Shown: in pieces, positions 43,897 through 53,996 of the stretch
Position numbering within the stretch: the first letter of the stretch is position 1
Layout of the letters: each line of letters opens with the position of its first letter
Assembly (NCBI GenBank): GCA_965247065.1
Contig: CBDFGN010000006.1
Coordinates: 3,968,001 to 4,032,000 of the forward strand
Length of the DNA stretch: 64,000 nt
Source of the DNA: CBDFGN01 sp965247065
GTDB lineage: Bacteria; Bacteroidota; Bacteroidia; Cytophagales; Cyclobacteriaceae
Direction: 5' to 3'
The notes under the pieces: model-generated
The model's input: only the letters and a program-made list of their open reading frames with translations
Told to the model about the DNA's origin: nothing
Database searches by the model: none
Program-made: the position numbers and the translations under genes

Positions 43897-45435
43897 TTGT
43901 TTATAGTGACTACCTCCAAAATACGCTCCATTGTACTACTAATGAGCCTTGCCCTTCTGACCTTGGTAGGTTTTCAGTTCTACTGGATAAAAGGGGCGGT
44001 GGACGAAAACCATGCAAGTTTCGAAAAGGAGGTTCGAGAGGCTTTAAATGCGGTGGTCTTGCAATTGGAAAAACATGAGGCCTTTTCGACGATTTACCCA
44101 ACCATAAATCCAACCATCGGGCTTCTACCAAAAGCTGCACAAGCCCAGCAGGAACAGTTGCTTTTCAGTTTTCAGTTCGAGATAAACGATGGACTAGGTA
44201 ACAACCAGGTTATCCAATTTCAGAATCAACCACCTCAGGACTGGGTTGGTCAAATCCCGGCTAGCTCAGCCCAGGAAGAAATGGAACGGATGATGCTGGA
44301 AAATCAACAGCGACTCCAGGCCAAATCACAAACGATCAACAATCTATTCCAAGAGCTGTTCACCAGAAATCAAAATATATCCAATAGAGTAAATCAGCTT
44401 CAATTGGATTCGATCCTAAAAAAAGAACTGACTAAAAGGGGCATTGAGATTGAAGCCGATTACGCTATTTTAGACAGTGAAAAGAAACAGCTGGTATTGT
44501 CCAACGCTAAAGACCCTCAACAAGCCCAGGTGATCCAGGAATCAGGTTTCAAAGTCAGCCTTTACCCAAATGACCTTTTCAACCGAAATAACTACCTGCT
44601 TGTGAATTTTCCCCAGCAGCAGAAATACCTTTTTGGCAAGGTCATACTGCCCCTAGGGTCGTCCATCATTCTCATAGTGATCATAGTACTTTCCTTTGGA
44701 TACGCCCTAATCACTATCATCAATCAAAAGAAGTTATCCGAGATCAAGAACGACTTCATCAACAATATGACACACGAGTTCAAAACCCCTATCTCGACCG
44801 TTTCATTGGCCACCCAGGCCCTTCAAGAGCCGGAGATTGCGGCGAACCCCCGGATCCAGTCAAGGTATCTTCAAATAATACGAGAAGAAAATAATCGCCT
44901 CGGCCTGCAGGTTGAGAAGGTCCTGCAAATCTCACGACTGGATGCGCGGGACTTCGAACTCAAAATGGAATTAGTCTCGGTCCACGAGACCATTGAAAAG
45001 GTGTTGTCCAGTCTTGCTCTACAGGTTGAGCAAAACGAGGGTATGGTGATGAAGAAAATGGGTGCGCTGGAGGACCACATTCAGGCGGATGAGTTGCATC
45101 TCCACAATATTCTCTACAATCTGGTGGACAACGCGATCAAGTATAGTCCCGAGCGTCCTGCTGTTACGGTTAGAACTATGAACGCCACTCGTGGGATTGT
45201 GATAAACGTTGTAGATCAGGGGGTAGGAATTGGAAGTGAGGCGATTGGAAAGATATTTGATAAATTTTACCGGATTCCCACTGGAAATCTGCATAATGTG
45301 AAAGGGTTTGGTTTGGGGCTGGCCTACGTAAAAGTACTTGTTGAAGCCCATGGAGGAAATATAAAAGTATCTTCAGAATTGAACAAAGGAAGCAATTTCG
45401 AAATTTATCTTCCCTATGAGCAGGGAGCCAGTTAA
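43897..45435 (+). CDS. rprX: Sensor histidine kinase (RprX-like)
   Basis: 512 residues from a TTG; a GTG at 43906 is the other choice. Two membrane helices (about 10-33 and 247-275) enclose a periplasmic sensor of about 210 residues rich in glutamine. HisKA has H293 in NNMTHEFKTPIS. The ATPase has NILYNLVDNAIKYSPE, VVDQGVGIG and GFGLGLAYVKVLVEAHGG. It overlaps the regulator gene by 20 bp. Order and form resemble the RprX/RprY pair of Bacteroides, so the symbol is by resemblance. Confidence 0.9.
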   Translation: MFIVTTSKIRSIVLLMSLALLTLVGFQFYWIKGAVDENHASFEKEVREALNAVVLQLEKHEAFSTIYPTINPTIGLLPKAAQAQQEQLLFSFQFEINDGLGNNQVIQFQNQPPQDWVGQIPASSAQEEMERMMLENQQRLQAKSQTINNLFQELFTRNQNISNRVNQLQLDSILKKELTKRGIEIEADYAILDSEKKQLVLSNAKDPQQAQVIQESGFKVSLYPNDLFNRNNYLLVNFPQQQKYLFGKVILPLGSSIILIVIIVLSFGYALITIINQKKLSEIKNDFINNMTHEFKTPISTVSLATQALQEPEIAANPRIQSRYLQIIREENNRLGLQVEKVLQISRLDARDFELKMELVSVHETIEKVLSSLALQVEQNEGMVMKKMGALEDHIQADELHLHNILYNLVDNAIKYSPERPAVTVRTMNATRGIVINVVDQGVGIGSEAIGKIFDKFYRIPTGNLHNVKGFGLGLAYVKVLVEAHGGNIKVSSELNKGSNFEIYLPYEQGAS

Positions 45436-46114
45436 GCTTCTGGTTGTAGAGGATGACCCCAATCTGGGTCAGATTTTGACCGAATACCTGGAGATAAAGG
45501 GTTATTATCCCGTATTGTGCAAGGATGGAGAGGAAGGTTTTGAAACCTTCCGGGACGGTGAATTCGATTTTTGTATTCTGGATATCATGCTTCCTAAAAA
45601 GGACGGATTCAGTCTGGCCAAAGAGATTAGGGCACTTGACAAAGCTGTTCCTATCGTATTCTTAACCGCCAAGAGTTTAAAGGAGGACACCATCGAAGGT
45701 CTTAAAATCGGCGCTGATGACTATATCACTAAACCTTTCAGCATGGAGGAGCTGGTTTTACGAATGACCGCTATCCTGAGACGCACCGAAACCGGTAATC
45801 CGGCAACCGAACCTAAGGAGCTTTCGTTTGGATGTTTTCTATTTGAACCTAATCAGCATATCCTCAAATCTCCCACAACCACCCATCAGCTGACCTCCAA
45901 GGAGAATGATCTGCTCAAGCTTCTGTGCCTTAATTCAAACCAGATCCTGGACCGCTCGGTGGCCCTAAAATTGATCTGGAAAGACGACAGTTACTTTAAT
46001 GCCAGAAGTATGGATGTTTACATTGCCAAACTCCGAAAATTACTGCGAGAAGATGAAAGTGTCCAGATCCTAACCATACACGGTCAAGGCTTCAAATTGG
46101 TAGTAAGCGACTGA
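45416..46114 (+). CDS. rprY: OmpR-type response regulator (RprY-like)
   Basis: 232 residues. The receiver domain has VVEDDPN, phospho-acceptor D56 in FCILDIMLPKKDG, T in FLTAKS and K in ITKPFS. The C-terminal winged helix (trans_reg_C) includes LTSKENDLLKLLCLN, RSMDVYIAKLRKLLREDE and IHGQGFKLVV. It is the partner of the overlapping kinase. The symbol rests on resemblance to RprY. Confidence 0.92.
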   Translation: MSREPVKLLVVEDDPNLGQILTEYLEIKGYYPVLCKDGEEGFETFRDGEFDFCILDIMLPKKDGFSLAKEIRALDKAVPIVFLTAKSLKEDTIEGLKIGADDYITKPFSMEELVLRMTAILRRTETGNPATEPKELSFGCFLFEPNQHILKSPTTTHQLTSKENDLLKLLCLNSNQILDRSVALKLIWKDDSYFNARSMDVYIAKLRKLLREDESVQILTIHGQGFKLVVSD

Positions 46115-46206
46115 CTTTTTAATTCAAGGATTCATACATTTTTGGGTTGTTGATTTAAATTGCTATTTTCAAAGGCTGATAACCATCCCACGATCGATCT
46201 TTTCCC

Positions 46207-46935
46207 ATGATTCAAATTATCCCATCCATCTGGATCAGAGAGGGCAAATGCGTTCGGGTCAAAGGAGGTGATTTTTCCAATGAAATCGTCTATCCTGAGA
46301 ACCCCCTGGACATTGCTTATGAGTTTCAGGATCACGGTATTGAGACCCTACATCTGGTTGATTTGGACGGAGCCAGGAGAGGGGACCCTGTAAATTTCAG
46401 CGTTCTTGAAACACTTGGATCCTATACCGATCTAAAAATTGACTTCGCCGGGGGAATCGGAACCTACGGTGCGATTGACAAGGCCTTTGAATCCGGAGCA
46501 GCCTATGTAACAGCGGCCACGATCGCGGTTCACAATCAGGAAATTTTTGCCAATTGGCTGGTGACTTACGGAAGAAACAAGATAACACTGGGGGCTGATT
46601 GCCTGAATAATAAGATCGCTATAAAAGGTTGGACCAAAAGAACCACTATAGACGTATTTGATCATATTGCATACTTCTACGAGCGCGGACTCCTTTACGT
46701 TAAGACCACCGATGTTGCCAGGGATGGTAGCCTGGAAGGCCCGGCGTTTGAGCTTTATGAGGAAATTCTAAGGCGTTTTCCGGATGTCCGATTACTCGCC
46801 AGTGGCGGGGTCCGTTCAATCGAGGACATAGAAAAATTGGACGAAATGGGAATCTTCGGAGTAATATTTGGAAAGGCCTATTTCGAAAATAAGCTAAAAT
46901 TAGAAGATCTGAAGAAATTCATGGTTTCCAGCTAA
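46207..46935 (+). CDS. hisA: HisA-like phosphoribosylformimino-AICAR-P isomerase
   Basis: 242 residues, a TIM barrel: GKCVRVKGGDFSNEIVY, LHLVDLDGARRGDPVN, IDFAGGIGTY, ITLGADCLNNKIAIKGW, VKTTDVARDGSLEGPA and LLASGGVRSIEDI. The usual catalytic Asp of strand 1 (IPAIDL in classical HisA) is W9 here (IIPSIWI). Bacteroidota HisA proteins often vary at this place, but W is striking. No other his genes are nearby. It probably still isomerises ProFAR in histidine synthesis, but this is not certain. Confidence 0.8.
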   Translation: MIQIIPSIWIREGKCVRVKGGDFSNEIVYPENPLDIAYEFQDHGIETLHLVDLDGARRGDPVNFSVLETLGSYTDLKIDFAGGIGTYGAIDKAFESGAAYVTAATIAVHNQEIFANWLVTYGRNKITLGADCLNNKIAIKGWTKRTTIDVFDHIAYFYERGLLYVKTTDVARDGSLEGPAFELYEEILRRFPDVRLLASGGVRSIEDIEKLDEMGIFGVIFGKAYFENKLKLEDLKKFMVSS

Positions 46936-46951
46936 GCGCCTAAATGGGCGC
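46936..46951. terminator. Short convergent hairpin
   Basis: GCGCC-TAAATG-GGCGC lies directly between the stop of the HisA-like gene and the end of the convergent small gene. Stem of 5 bp, no clear T run; weak candidate for a shared terminator. Confidence 0.3.
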
Positions 46952-47236
46952 CTCCACCGGCTTGATTTTATAAATCAGATAATAGATAAAGTTGAAGGTC
47001 AGTGTACTCACTGAGCTCTTCTCCTCATCCAATTCATTCGATTCGGGTTCCTTCCTCTCTTCTGACTTTGGTCCGGTTTCCTTAGAATCATCCAATGATG
47101 CCATCTGGCTCTGAATTATGCCCATCTTATCGATTTTGGCATAGCCAGAATGAAGCAGGTTTCGACCACCAAAGGATAATAAACCAATTAGAACTAAAGA
47201 AAGCACCCCCAGGGTTAGGTTGCGTTTAGTTTTCAA
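46940..47236 (-). CDS. Small anchored hypothetical protein
   Basis: 98 residues. One N-terminal hydrophobic segment (LTLGVLSLVLIGLLSFGG) could be a signal anchor. A charged glutamate/lysine-rich middle (KETGPKSEERKEPESNELDEE) follows, and a hydrophobic end (LTFNFIYYLIYKIKPVE) could be a second membrane contact. No family is recognised. Convergent with the HisA-like gene. Confidence 0.55.
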   Translation of the reverse strand: MKTKRNLTLGVLSLVLIGLLSFGGRNLLHSGYAKIDKMGIIQSQMASLDDSKETGPKSEERKEPESNELDEEKSSVSTLTFNFIYYLIYKIKPVEAPI

Positions 47237-47331
47237 GGGAATTTGAGTTTTTACCTTCTTTGACCAAATCTAACGAAACCAGAGGAAAAAAGGTTTTGCG
47301 AATTTGACCGGCAGGATTACCTTCACAACAT

Positions 47332-48270
47332 ATGGGCCCCGAATTCAAAATCTCTAGACTTGGGTATAATGATTTGCACACCATTCACCAGACCTTTCTG
47401 AGGGCGTTCTCAGATTACCTTGTGAAATTCAACTTAAGTCGAACCGATTTCGAAAAGAGATTTGTGGAAAAGCTCCAGATGGTGTTTAAGCACTCAGCCG
47501 GGGCTTGGCTGAATGGAGATATGATTGGCTTTGTTTTCACCAGCATCGATGACTATTTAGGGGTAAAAACGGCTTACAACGGGGGCACGGGGGTGGTGCC
47601 GGAATGTCGTGGACAAGGCATAACGAGTCGCCTTTATAGATACTTGATTCCAAGGTTCCTGGAAATGGGAATTGAAAGATGTCTTCTGGAGGTTATCACA
47701 ACCAACGACAGAGCGATTGGCGCTTACGAACAACTGGGGTTTGAAAAAACCAGGGTGCTCAAATGTTATAAAATGGTTCAGCCAATCCGCACTGGATCGG
47801 TGGCCTGTCGTATCGGGAGCGTGACACGGCCCAGTTGGTTGAAATACGACCCCCTGAAGGACTTCGAGGCGTCCTTCCTTGATATCAACATCAAAGTCAA
47901 TCGGAACCTGCGAAATGAGAAAGTAATGGAATGCTGGTACGAAGATCAGTTCGCAGGTTATACGATCTACCAGCCATCCACTGGACGGGTTTCGCAATTG
48001 GCGGTAAGAAAGGACTTACGCGGAAAAGGCCTGGGCAAGGAGCTGATTGGTAAGGTCCAGGCTGAATCCGCCGATCGGACCGTAACAGTGATCAATGTGC
48101 CCGAAACTGAATCCACAAATCTGGCTCTTTCGAAAATGGGGTTCAAGAATCAGTTGGATCAATATGAAATGGGGCTTAAGATTAGCCACTGGTCCAAGTC
48201 TTCAGACTTGGACTTCAAATCCGGACATCGCCTATCGAGACCGGACCGTAGTCCAGGACGACGACCATAA
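47332..48270 (+). CDS. Tandem GNAT-domain acetyltransferase
   Basis: 312 residues with two GNAT halves. The first has GTGVVPECRGQGITSRLYR (acetyl-CoA loop) and NDRAIGAYEQLGFEKTR. The second has VSQLAVRKDLRGKGLGKELI and ESTNLALSKMGFKN. Both loops keep the R/Q-x-x-G-x-G/A pattern. It probably acetylates a small amine or a protein; the target is unknown. The last 25 residues (KSGHRLSRPDRSPGRRP) look like non-homologous readthrough. Confidence 0.85.
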   Translation: MGPEFKISRLGYNDLHTIHQTFLRAFSDYLVKFNLSRTDFEKRFVEKLQMVFKHSAGAWLNGDMIGFVFTSIDDYLGVKTAYNGGTGVVPECRGQGITSRLYRYLIPRFLEMGIERCLLEVITTNDRAIGAYEQLGFEKTRVLKCYKMVQPIRTGSVACRIGSVTRPSWLKYDPLKDFEASFLDINIKVNRNLRNEKVMECWYEDQFAGYTIYQPSTGRVSQLAVRKDLRGKGLGKELIGKVQAESADRTVTVINVPETESTNLALSKMGFKNQLDQYEMGLKISHWSKSSDLDFKSGHRLSRPDRSPGRRP

Positions 48271-48562
48271 AGGCGAGCCATCATTACTAGTCAATTTCCC
48301 GTTGGTATATTAAACGGGCAAGTCCAATAAGTCGCTACCGACCCTTTTGAATCGCTATACCAGCAACGACGCCCAGCGTTCCCGCCGCATCTTCGGACGG
48401 ATCGCCATATTAAAACCATCGTGGAACTCCTTGTTATGCTGCGTCCAGGCCGATTAAGGGACCAACCTGTATGAACAAAATAGCAATATTGAGGACGCGG
48501 TGGAGCATCGCAAGAAAAGCGTAGAGGAATCCCCACGCTGTCAAATTTAAACTTTTAGCAAT
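48271..48562. other. Possible decayed coding sequence
   Basis: About 290 bp with open pieces in several frames, for example TSNDAQRSRRIFGRIAILK and NLYEQNSNIEDAVEHRKKSV, divided by stops. Base use resembles coding DNA. The odd tail of the upstream acetyltransferase suggests a rearrangement. No family was recognised. Confidence 0.3.
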
Positions 48563-49111
48563 CTATTTGGGAGGGTACTTGTCGAAAATCTTAGCTACCG
48601 CACTATTAATATTCTTCTCCCTCTTCTCAGCGCTCGCTCCCTCCGAAACGGTCTTTTCGACCCTGCCCTGCCAAATCAATTGTTGCTTGGAAGCCTCCAC
48701 CATGCTGACGAAAAGTGTTCCCACCGTATATTCGTTGTAGTTTACCTGGGTGGTTGTCATTCCTCCGCCATAACCCCAACCCCCTCTACGACCGTACCCG
48801 CCCATTCCGGTGCCAGTGGTAGTAGCAGTGGCACTTTGTTTTTGCTGCGCTGTAAGCAACAAATCAATTATCACATCAGGATTATCCGATACGCTGAATC
48901 CTTTAGCTTCCAATTCGGTGCTGACCGCCTTGGTCAATCGGGCTTTGTTGAGATCATTCAAAGGCAATTCGCTTGCTGCGTCGGCGAATTTGTAGGTCTT
49001 CAGAAGGCTGAAGTCAGCTTCTCTATCGTAGTCATACGAGGTTTTTAGGCTACTGCAGCCTAAAATGGATAGGATTAATAGCACGCCAAATGATCGATCC
49101 AAGTGCTTCAT
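48563..49111 (-). CDS. DUF4136 lipoprotein
   Basis: 182 residues. Lipobox LSILGCSS. The DUF4136 pattern is clear: YDYDREADFSLLKTYKFADA, IDLLLTAQQKQSA, a glycine-rich loop (GMGGYGRRGGWGYGGGM), YTVGTLFVSMVEASKQQLIW and EKNINSAVAKIFDKYPP. It is likely anchored in the outer membrane. Function unknown. Confidence 0.9.
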   Translation of the reverse strand: MKHLDRSFGVLLILSILGCSSLKTSYDYDREADFSLLKTYKFADAASELPLNDLNKARLTKAVSTELEAKGFSVSDNPDVIIDLLLTAQQKQSATATTTGTGMGGYGRRGGWGYGGGMTTTQVNYNEYTVGTLFVSMVEASKQQLIWQGRVEKTVSEGASAEKREKNINSAVAKIFDKYPPK

Positions 49112-49582
49112 TTTTCTGAACTCTTGATAAAGTCTAATAATAAATTCTGGGATAATTCAACCCACTGTGTCCTGCAATAATAGGAATTTTAATTGTGAAA
49201 TTGGCTAAAGATCAAATCTATAGACAAGCCTCTTGCTTACCCCCAGCATCGCCCATGTGGATTTCTATTCCGGCCCATTCATCAGGCCCAAATTCCATCC
49301 ATTCCCGGTAAGAGAGGCTTATCCCTCGATCTAAAATCCTGGATTTTTCGGGGATTTGGTTCAACTCTTTGCAGGTAACTTCGCTAAAGGTTCAGCAGAT
49401 CTCCTCCTTTGAACCGGGGAGTAGGATTGTTTAAGAAAACCAGAAAGCACCGAAAGAAACGCGGAAAGCCGAACTCGTTTAAGATCTTTTCTTGTTTAGC
49501 TTTGAAATAGATATCATTGAAGAATCGAGGTGACCTGAGTTTATGCATAAGCTGTGGAATTATTCCGCACCTACTGGGATTC
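49112..49582. other. Gene-free stretch
   Basis: About 470 bp between a DUF4136 gene and a hypothetical gene. Only short frames; none has motifs. No RNA gene, repeat or IS end seen. Confidence 0.4.
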
Positions 49583-50017
49583 TCATTCATTCATCAACAC
49601 CACCCGCCCTATGCACCGATACCGATTCTTATCCGGCCCCAGGCATTCCGCGACTTCTATTCGGAGATTACCCATTGGATAATCAACCCATTCATAGGTT
49701 TGTGTTCCGGTGGTGAGATTGGTTTCTTTCACTTCGACTATTGAATTCACATTCTCCAATCCGATTTCATCCAAAGCCTTATTTACGGAAGGAAGGTAGT
49801 CCAGGTCGGTACCAAGGTGAAAAGTTGGTTTGAATCCAGCATCGAATATCCAAACACTTTCGCCCTTATCGCCGGTGAAAATCTGATATGAATAATCAAA
49901 ATCAGAAGGATTACGGCTTTCATAACGCATGGTGGCAAAAATCCCAAGTGCTAACAAGCCAGCGATCGTTATCACGGTTCCGATTACCTTACTTCCTACA
50001 TCTTTAGATCCTTCCAT
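49583..50017 (-). CDS. Hypothetical protein with one membrane helix
   Basis: 144 residues. One membrane helix (VIGTVITIAGLLALGIFATM) precedes a soluble domain with KGESVWIFDAGFKPTFHLG and VEVAECLGPDKNRYRCIGRV-like strands (two cysteines). No family is recognised. It is single, divergent from the bestrophin gene. Confidence 0.6.
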   Translation of the reverse strand: MEGSKDVGSKVIGTVITIAGLLALGIFATMRYESRNPSDFDYSYQIFTGDKGESVWIFDAGFKPTFHLGTDLDYLPSVNKALDEIGLENVNSIVEVKETNLTTGTQTYEWVDYPMGNLRIEVAECLGPDKNRYRCIGRVVLMNE

Positions 50018-50137
50018 TCACAGTTGAACTTCTTCTTCCCTGGACAGTCGCAATGGTGGCCCCGCGGGGAAATCATAGGTGACCCCAAAGCGGAATTATT
50101 TTTTCTTAAATTCGAGGCAAAATAAGCATAATAGTTA

Positions 50138-51061
50138 ATGGAAGCTTATCCCCGGATAACCTTAAAGATCCTATTACAGTTCAAACCTCTGACCATAGCG
50201 ATCGTCCTGCTACTAGGTTTGATCACCTGGGCTTTTAGCGTATCGTTCCATTTCGAGAATCCGACGTATCTTTTTCCTTCCCTCACTGTCTATGGTACCG
50301 TTCTTTCTCTTTTCCTGGCTTTCCGGACCAACGAAGCTTATAACCGTTGGTGGGAAGCCCGGACGCTTTGGGGGGGCATGGTGAACTACAGCCGTACCCT
50401 AGCCCGGCAAGTCATCACCTTAATTACTTTGAACCAGACCAAGCTTGTTTCCAATCAAGCTGAGCTTAAGGAACTACATCGAGAACTGATTATGCGTCAC
50501 TTGGCTTTTGTCAATGCGCTTAGGATCAACCTCAGGAACCAGGATAGCTGGGATCAACTCGAGCCATTTATCGATTCCCAAGAGATGGAAAAGTACAAAA
50601 AATCGGCAAATATCCCCACCCAAATAATCCAGAAACAGGGTGAACGGATAAGGGATCTGTTCGATTTACAGACAGCAAAAGACTATCGGCAGATGCAATT
50701 CGATCGAACATTAACCGAGCTATACAATATTCAAGGGTCCTGTGAACGGATCAAGACAACCGTATTTCCTCAGCTCTACGGTTATTTTACAATGGCTTTT
50801 ACCTGGTTATTTGCCTCTGTTCTAATCACCAGTTTAGCCGATGAGTTCGATTGGCAGACGCTTATCATGAGGAGCGCAGTCGCGTACGTGTTTGTTACCC
50901 TGGATCAGCTTGGTCGGGCCATGACCAATCCATTTGAAAACAAACCTCAGGACATCCCAATGTCCTCTCTTTGCAGAACGATTGAAATAGATCTTAAACA
51001 GCAACTTGGAGAATCGGAGATCCCTCCGCCACTAGAGCCCGTTAAGGGAGTGGTATATTAA
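50138..51061 (+). CDS. Bestrophin-family anion channel protein
   Basis: 307 residues, UPF0187/bestrophin type: ITWAFSVSFHFENPTYLFPS, FLAFRTNEAYNRWWEARTLW and GGMVNYSRTLARQV are diagnostic. Later helices include FTMAFTWLFASVLITSLADE, and the end has MTNPFENKPQDIPMSSLCRT. It is expected to form an anion channel in the inner membrane. Confidence 0.92.
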   Translation: MEAYPRITLKILLQFKPLTIAIVLLLGLITWAFSVSFHFENPTYLFPSLTVYGTVLSLFLAFRTNEAYNRWWEARTLWGGMVNYSRTLARQVITLITLNQTKLVSNQAELKELHRELIMRHLAFVNALRINLRNQDSWDQLEPFIDSQEMEKYKKSANIPTQIIQKQGERIRDLFDLQTAKDYRQMQFDRTLTELYNIQGSCERIKTTVFPQLYGYFTMAFTWLFASVLITSLADEFDWQTLIMRSAVAYVFVTLDQLGRAMTNPFENKPQDIPMSSLCRTIEIDLKQQLGESEIPPPLEPVKGVVY

Positions 51062-51311
51062 AGCTTGTGGAGGTTGGCCTTCAGTTCCGGATCCACTCCC
51101 TACTTAACGCTCCGCGCTCCAAGCCAAAGAAAGTTCTCGGTGAGAATTGAATGTCGAAAATTTGACCTCCCTGCTAAGAAGCCAGGTTTTCGGCCACTTA
51201 TTACAAAAACCAGAGGCGAAAAGCTAACTGGCAAAAGTCTTTTTCCACTTCATTTTACCGTAAATTTGACCTGCATTATTGTAATCCTACATAGAGGTCT
51301 GAGAACGTTTC

Positions 51312-53771
51312 ATGTTCACCTTTCTGGAGCTTGAAAAAATTACCGGCGGCGAGTTGGCCATCCAAAACGGGGAATGGCCTATAACCCATCTGCTAACCGA
51401 CAGCCGGAAATCTGTAATTAGTTCGGGGTCGATCTTTTTTGCCATCAAAGGTGTGAACCACAACGGCCACGATTACATTGCGGACCTGTATCAACGAGGG
51501 ATTCGGCAATTCGTCATCCAGGCTGAGGCAACAACTCCATCACCGAGGGATGCCAATATCCTGGTAGTGCCCGACACGGTTAAGGCGTTGCAAGATGTGG
51601 CTGAATATCACCGACGACACTTCGATATGCCGGTGATTGGGATTGCTGGAAGCAATGGAAAGACCATCGTAAAGGAGTGGTTGGGCCAAATGTTGTCAAC
51701 CCAATTCAAAGTGGTTCGCAATCCCAAAAGTTATAACTCCCAGATCGGTGTTCCACTGGCAATTTGGGAGATGAATCATTCCTATGAAATGGGGGTTTTC
51801 GAGGCAGGGATCTCACAGCCGGGGGAGATGGAAAATCTTGAGCGGATCATTAAGCCTTCATCTGGAATCTTCACCAACATTGGCTCAGCTCATGAGGAGG
51901 GCTTTGAATCCATAGAGCAAAAAATCAGGGAGAAAGCCAAGCTATTCGCATACGCACCCTCGGTTATTTACTGCAAAGACTATCCGCTAATCGACTATAT
52001 TCTCAACCTGGAATATCGGAACAATAAAGAGCTGGTATCCTGGTCGTTTGCCAAAAGCGCAGATTACCAAGTGCTTATGGGAGCCCAAACCTTATCGTCA
52101 ACCAGAATAAACATAGAATTCGCTTCCGGTCAGTTTTCATACAAGCTTCCTTTTACAGACAAAGCATCTCTTGAAAATTGCATCCATGGCATCGTTTATT
52201 TGATGCACAATGGTTGGACCCAGGACGAAATCCAGGAGGGCCTGAAGGAGATTATGCCAATTTCCATGCGGCTCGAATTGAAGCAAGGGATAAACCGAAC
52301 GATGGTCATCGACGACACTTACAATAATGATCTTGCTGGCTTACGTATGGCCCTTGAATTCATGAATGGCCATAAGCAGAAAGAGAAGAGGACCCTAATC
52401 CTTTCAGACATACTTCAGGCGGCTCTGGTGGAGTCCGAATTATATCAAGAGGTTGCTCAACTGGTTGCTTCAAACGGAATAGATCGCCTAATCGGGATAG
52501 GTGAAGCAATAGGTAATCATAAGCAGCTTTTCCCGGGGCAGTCCGAATTTTTCAAAGACAGCGCAACCTTCCATAAATCCATGCCGAGCCTGAATTTTGA
52601 GGATGAACTAATATTGATCAAGGGAGCACGGCCGTTCCATTTGGAAAAAGTAGTCCAGAGACTGGAACAAAGGACTCATGACACTCGGTTGGAGATCAAT
52701 CTGGATGCCCTGACCCATAATCTTAACTTTTACCGAAGCCGCCTGGCTATAGGAACCAGAGTAATGGCCATGGTTAAGGCCTTCGCATATGGTGGCGGAT
52801 TATCTGAAATCGCAAATCTGCTGCAGTTTCATCGCCTGGACTACTTAGGGGTAGCATTTCCTGATGAAGGAGTAGAATTGCGCAGGAATGGCGTCCACAT
52901 GCCGATTATGGTTATGAATACCGCCCCTCAAAGCTTCGAGCACATCCACCACTTCGATTTGGAACCTGAGATTTACAGCCTACAGTTTCTGAAGGAGTTT
53001 GGGGAATTCTGCAACTCTAGGAGCGAGGAATTTAAGATCCATTTGAAACTCGACACCGGAATGCATCGATTAGGCATTAAGGAAGAAGACCTGGGTAATG
53101 CTTTGAATTTGATCAAAGCTCGGCCGAATCTGAAGGTTATCTCGGTGTTCAGTCATTTAGCTGCTGCCGATGACGACATGCACGAAGGCTATTCGAAACA
53201 ACAGGCGGCCACTTTTGATCATCTCTATTCCATAGTGACGGAAATCCTCGGCCACCAACCGATCAAGCATTTGGTTAATTCCTCAGGAATAATCCGATAC
53301 CCCGAATATCAGTACGATATGGTAAGGCTTGGAATCGGCCTATATGGGATAGAAATGAATTCTCGATTCCAAAGGGAACTAAGGCCAGTCGGCAGTCTTA
53401 AGACCACAGTTTCTCAAATCAAACGATTAGCAGCCGGAGACACGGTTGGGTATGGCAGAGCAGGTAAAGTGGAGCGGGATACGACAATCGCCATAATTGC
53501 TATTGGCTATGCCGATGGCTTTGTACGGGGCTTTAGCTGCGGAATCGGGAAGGTGATTATCAATGGTCAGGAGGCCTTGGTTATTGGTCGGGTGTGTATG
53601 GACATGACTATGGTAGATGTAACTGATATTGATGCCGCTGTTGGCGATGAGGTAACGATATTTGGAGAGAAACCGACGCTCCAGGAATTGGCCTCATCAA
53701 TCAATACGATTCCCTATGAGATCCTGACCGGGGTAAGCGAAAGGGTAAAGCGGGTTTTCTACTCGGAGTAA
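51312..53771 (+). CDS. murF-alr: MurF-alanine racemase bifunctional protein
   Basis: 819 residues. The N-terminal MurF part has VITHLLTDSR-type start, P-loop K117 (GIAGSNGKT), NPKSYNSQIGVPLAIW and IDDTYNNDLAGLRMALEF. The C-terminal alanine racemase (about 455-819) has PLP lysine K489 (AMVKAFAYGGG), KLDTGMHRLGI, VGYGRAG (catalytic tyrosine side) and GRVCMDMTMVDVT. The fused form is a Bacteroidota feature and supplies both D-alanine and D-Ala-D-Ala addition to the peptidoglycan precursor. Confidence 0.96.
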   Translation: MFTFLELEKITGGELAIQNGEWPITHLLTDSRKSVISSGSIFFAIKGVNHNGHDYIADLYQRGIRQFVIQAEATTPSPRDANILVVPDTVKALQDVAEYHRRHFDMPVIGIAGSNGKTIVKEWLGQMLSTQFKVVRNPKSYNSQIGVPLAIWEMNHSYEMGVFEAGISQPGEMENLERIIKPSSGIFTNIGSAHEEGFESIEQKIREKAKLFAYAPSVIYCKDYPLIDYILNLEYRNNKELVSWSFAKSADYQVLMGAQTLSSTRINIEFASGQFSYKLPFTDKASLENCIHGIVYLMHNGWTQDEIQEGLKEIMPISMRLELKQGINRTMVIDDTYNNDLAGLRMALEFMNGHKQKEKRTLILSDILQAALVESELYQEVAQLVASNGIDRLIGIGEAIGNHKQLFPGQSEFFKDSATFHKSMPSLNFEDELILIKGARPFHLEKVVQRLEQRTHDTRLEINLDALTHNLNFYRSRLAIGTRVMAMVKAFAYGGGLSEIANLLQFHRLDYLGVAFPDEGVELRRNGVHMPIMVMNTAPQSFEHIHHFDLEPEIYSLQFLKEFGEFCNSRSEEFKIHLKLDTGMHRLGIKEEDLGNALNLIKARPNLKVISVFSHLAAADDDMHEGYSKQQAATFDHLYSIVTEILGHQPIKHLVNSSGIIRYPEYQYDMVRLGIGLYGIEMNSRFQRELRPVGSLKTTVSQIKRLAAGDTVGYGRAGKVERDTTIAIIAIGYADGFVRGFSCGIGKVIINGQEALVIGRVCMDMTMVDVTDIDAAVGDEVTIFGEKPTLQELASSINTIPYEILTGVSERVKRVFYSE

Positions 53772-53996
53772 TCAAACCTGTTTGCCGAATTATCGGATGA
53801 TTAACTTTCAGGCAGGTTTAATCAACCAAGTGAGGACCTTTCGAATTCCAAGTTCTGGTCATTTTATTTCGACCTTTCAGGGGGCAAATCCATCGATTTT
53901 ATAACCTGCCGGAGAAACTCCTTATTTTGGCGCGCGGAAATGGGGTTGCTCAGAAATTGTAATGGTTTAGTTTTGGAGAAAATTCAGTGAATTATA

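Noticed and set aside
49384..49590. A minus-strand frame of 68 codons ending before the hypothetical gene
   Set aside because: It overlaps the next gene's end and has no family character.
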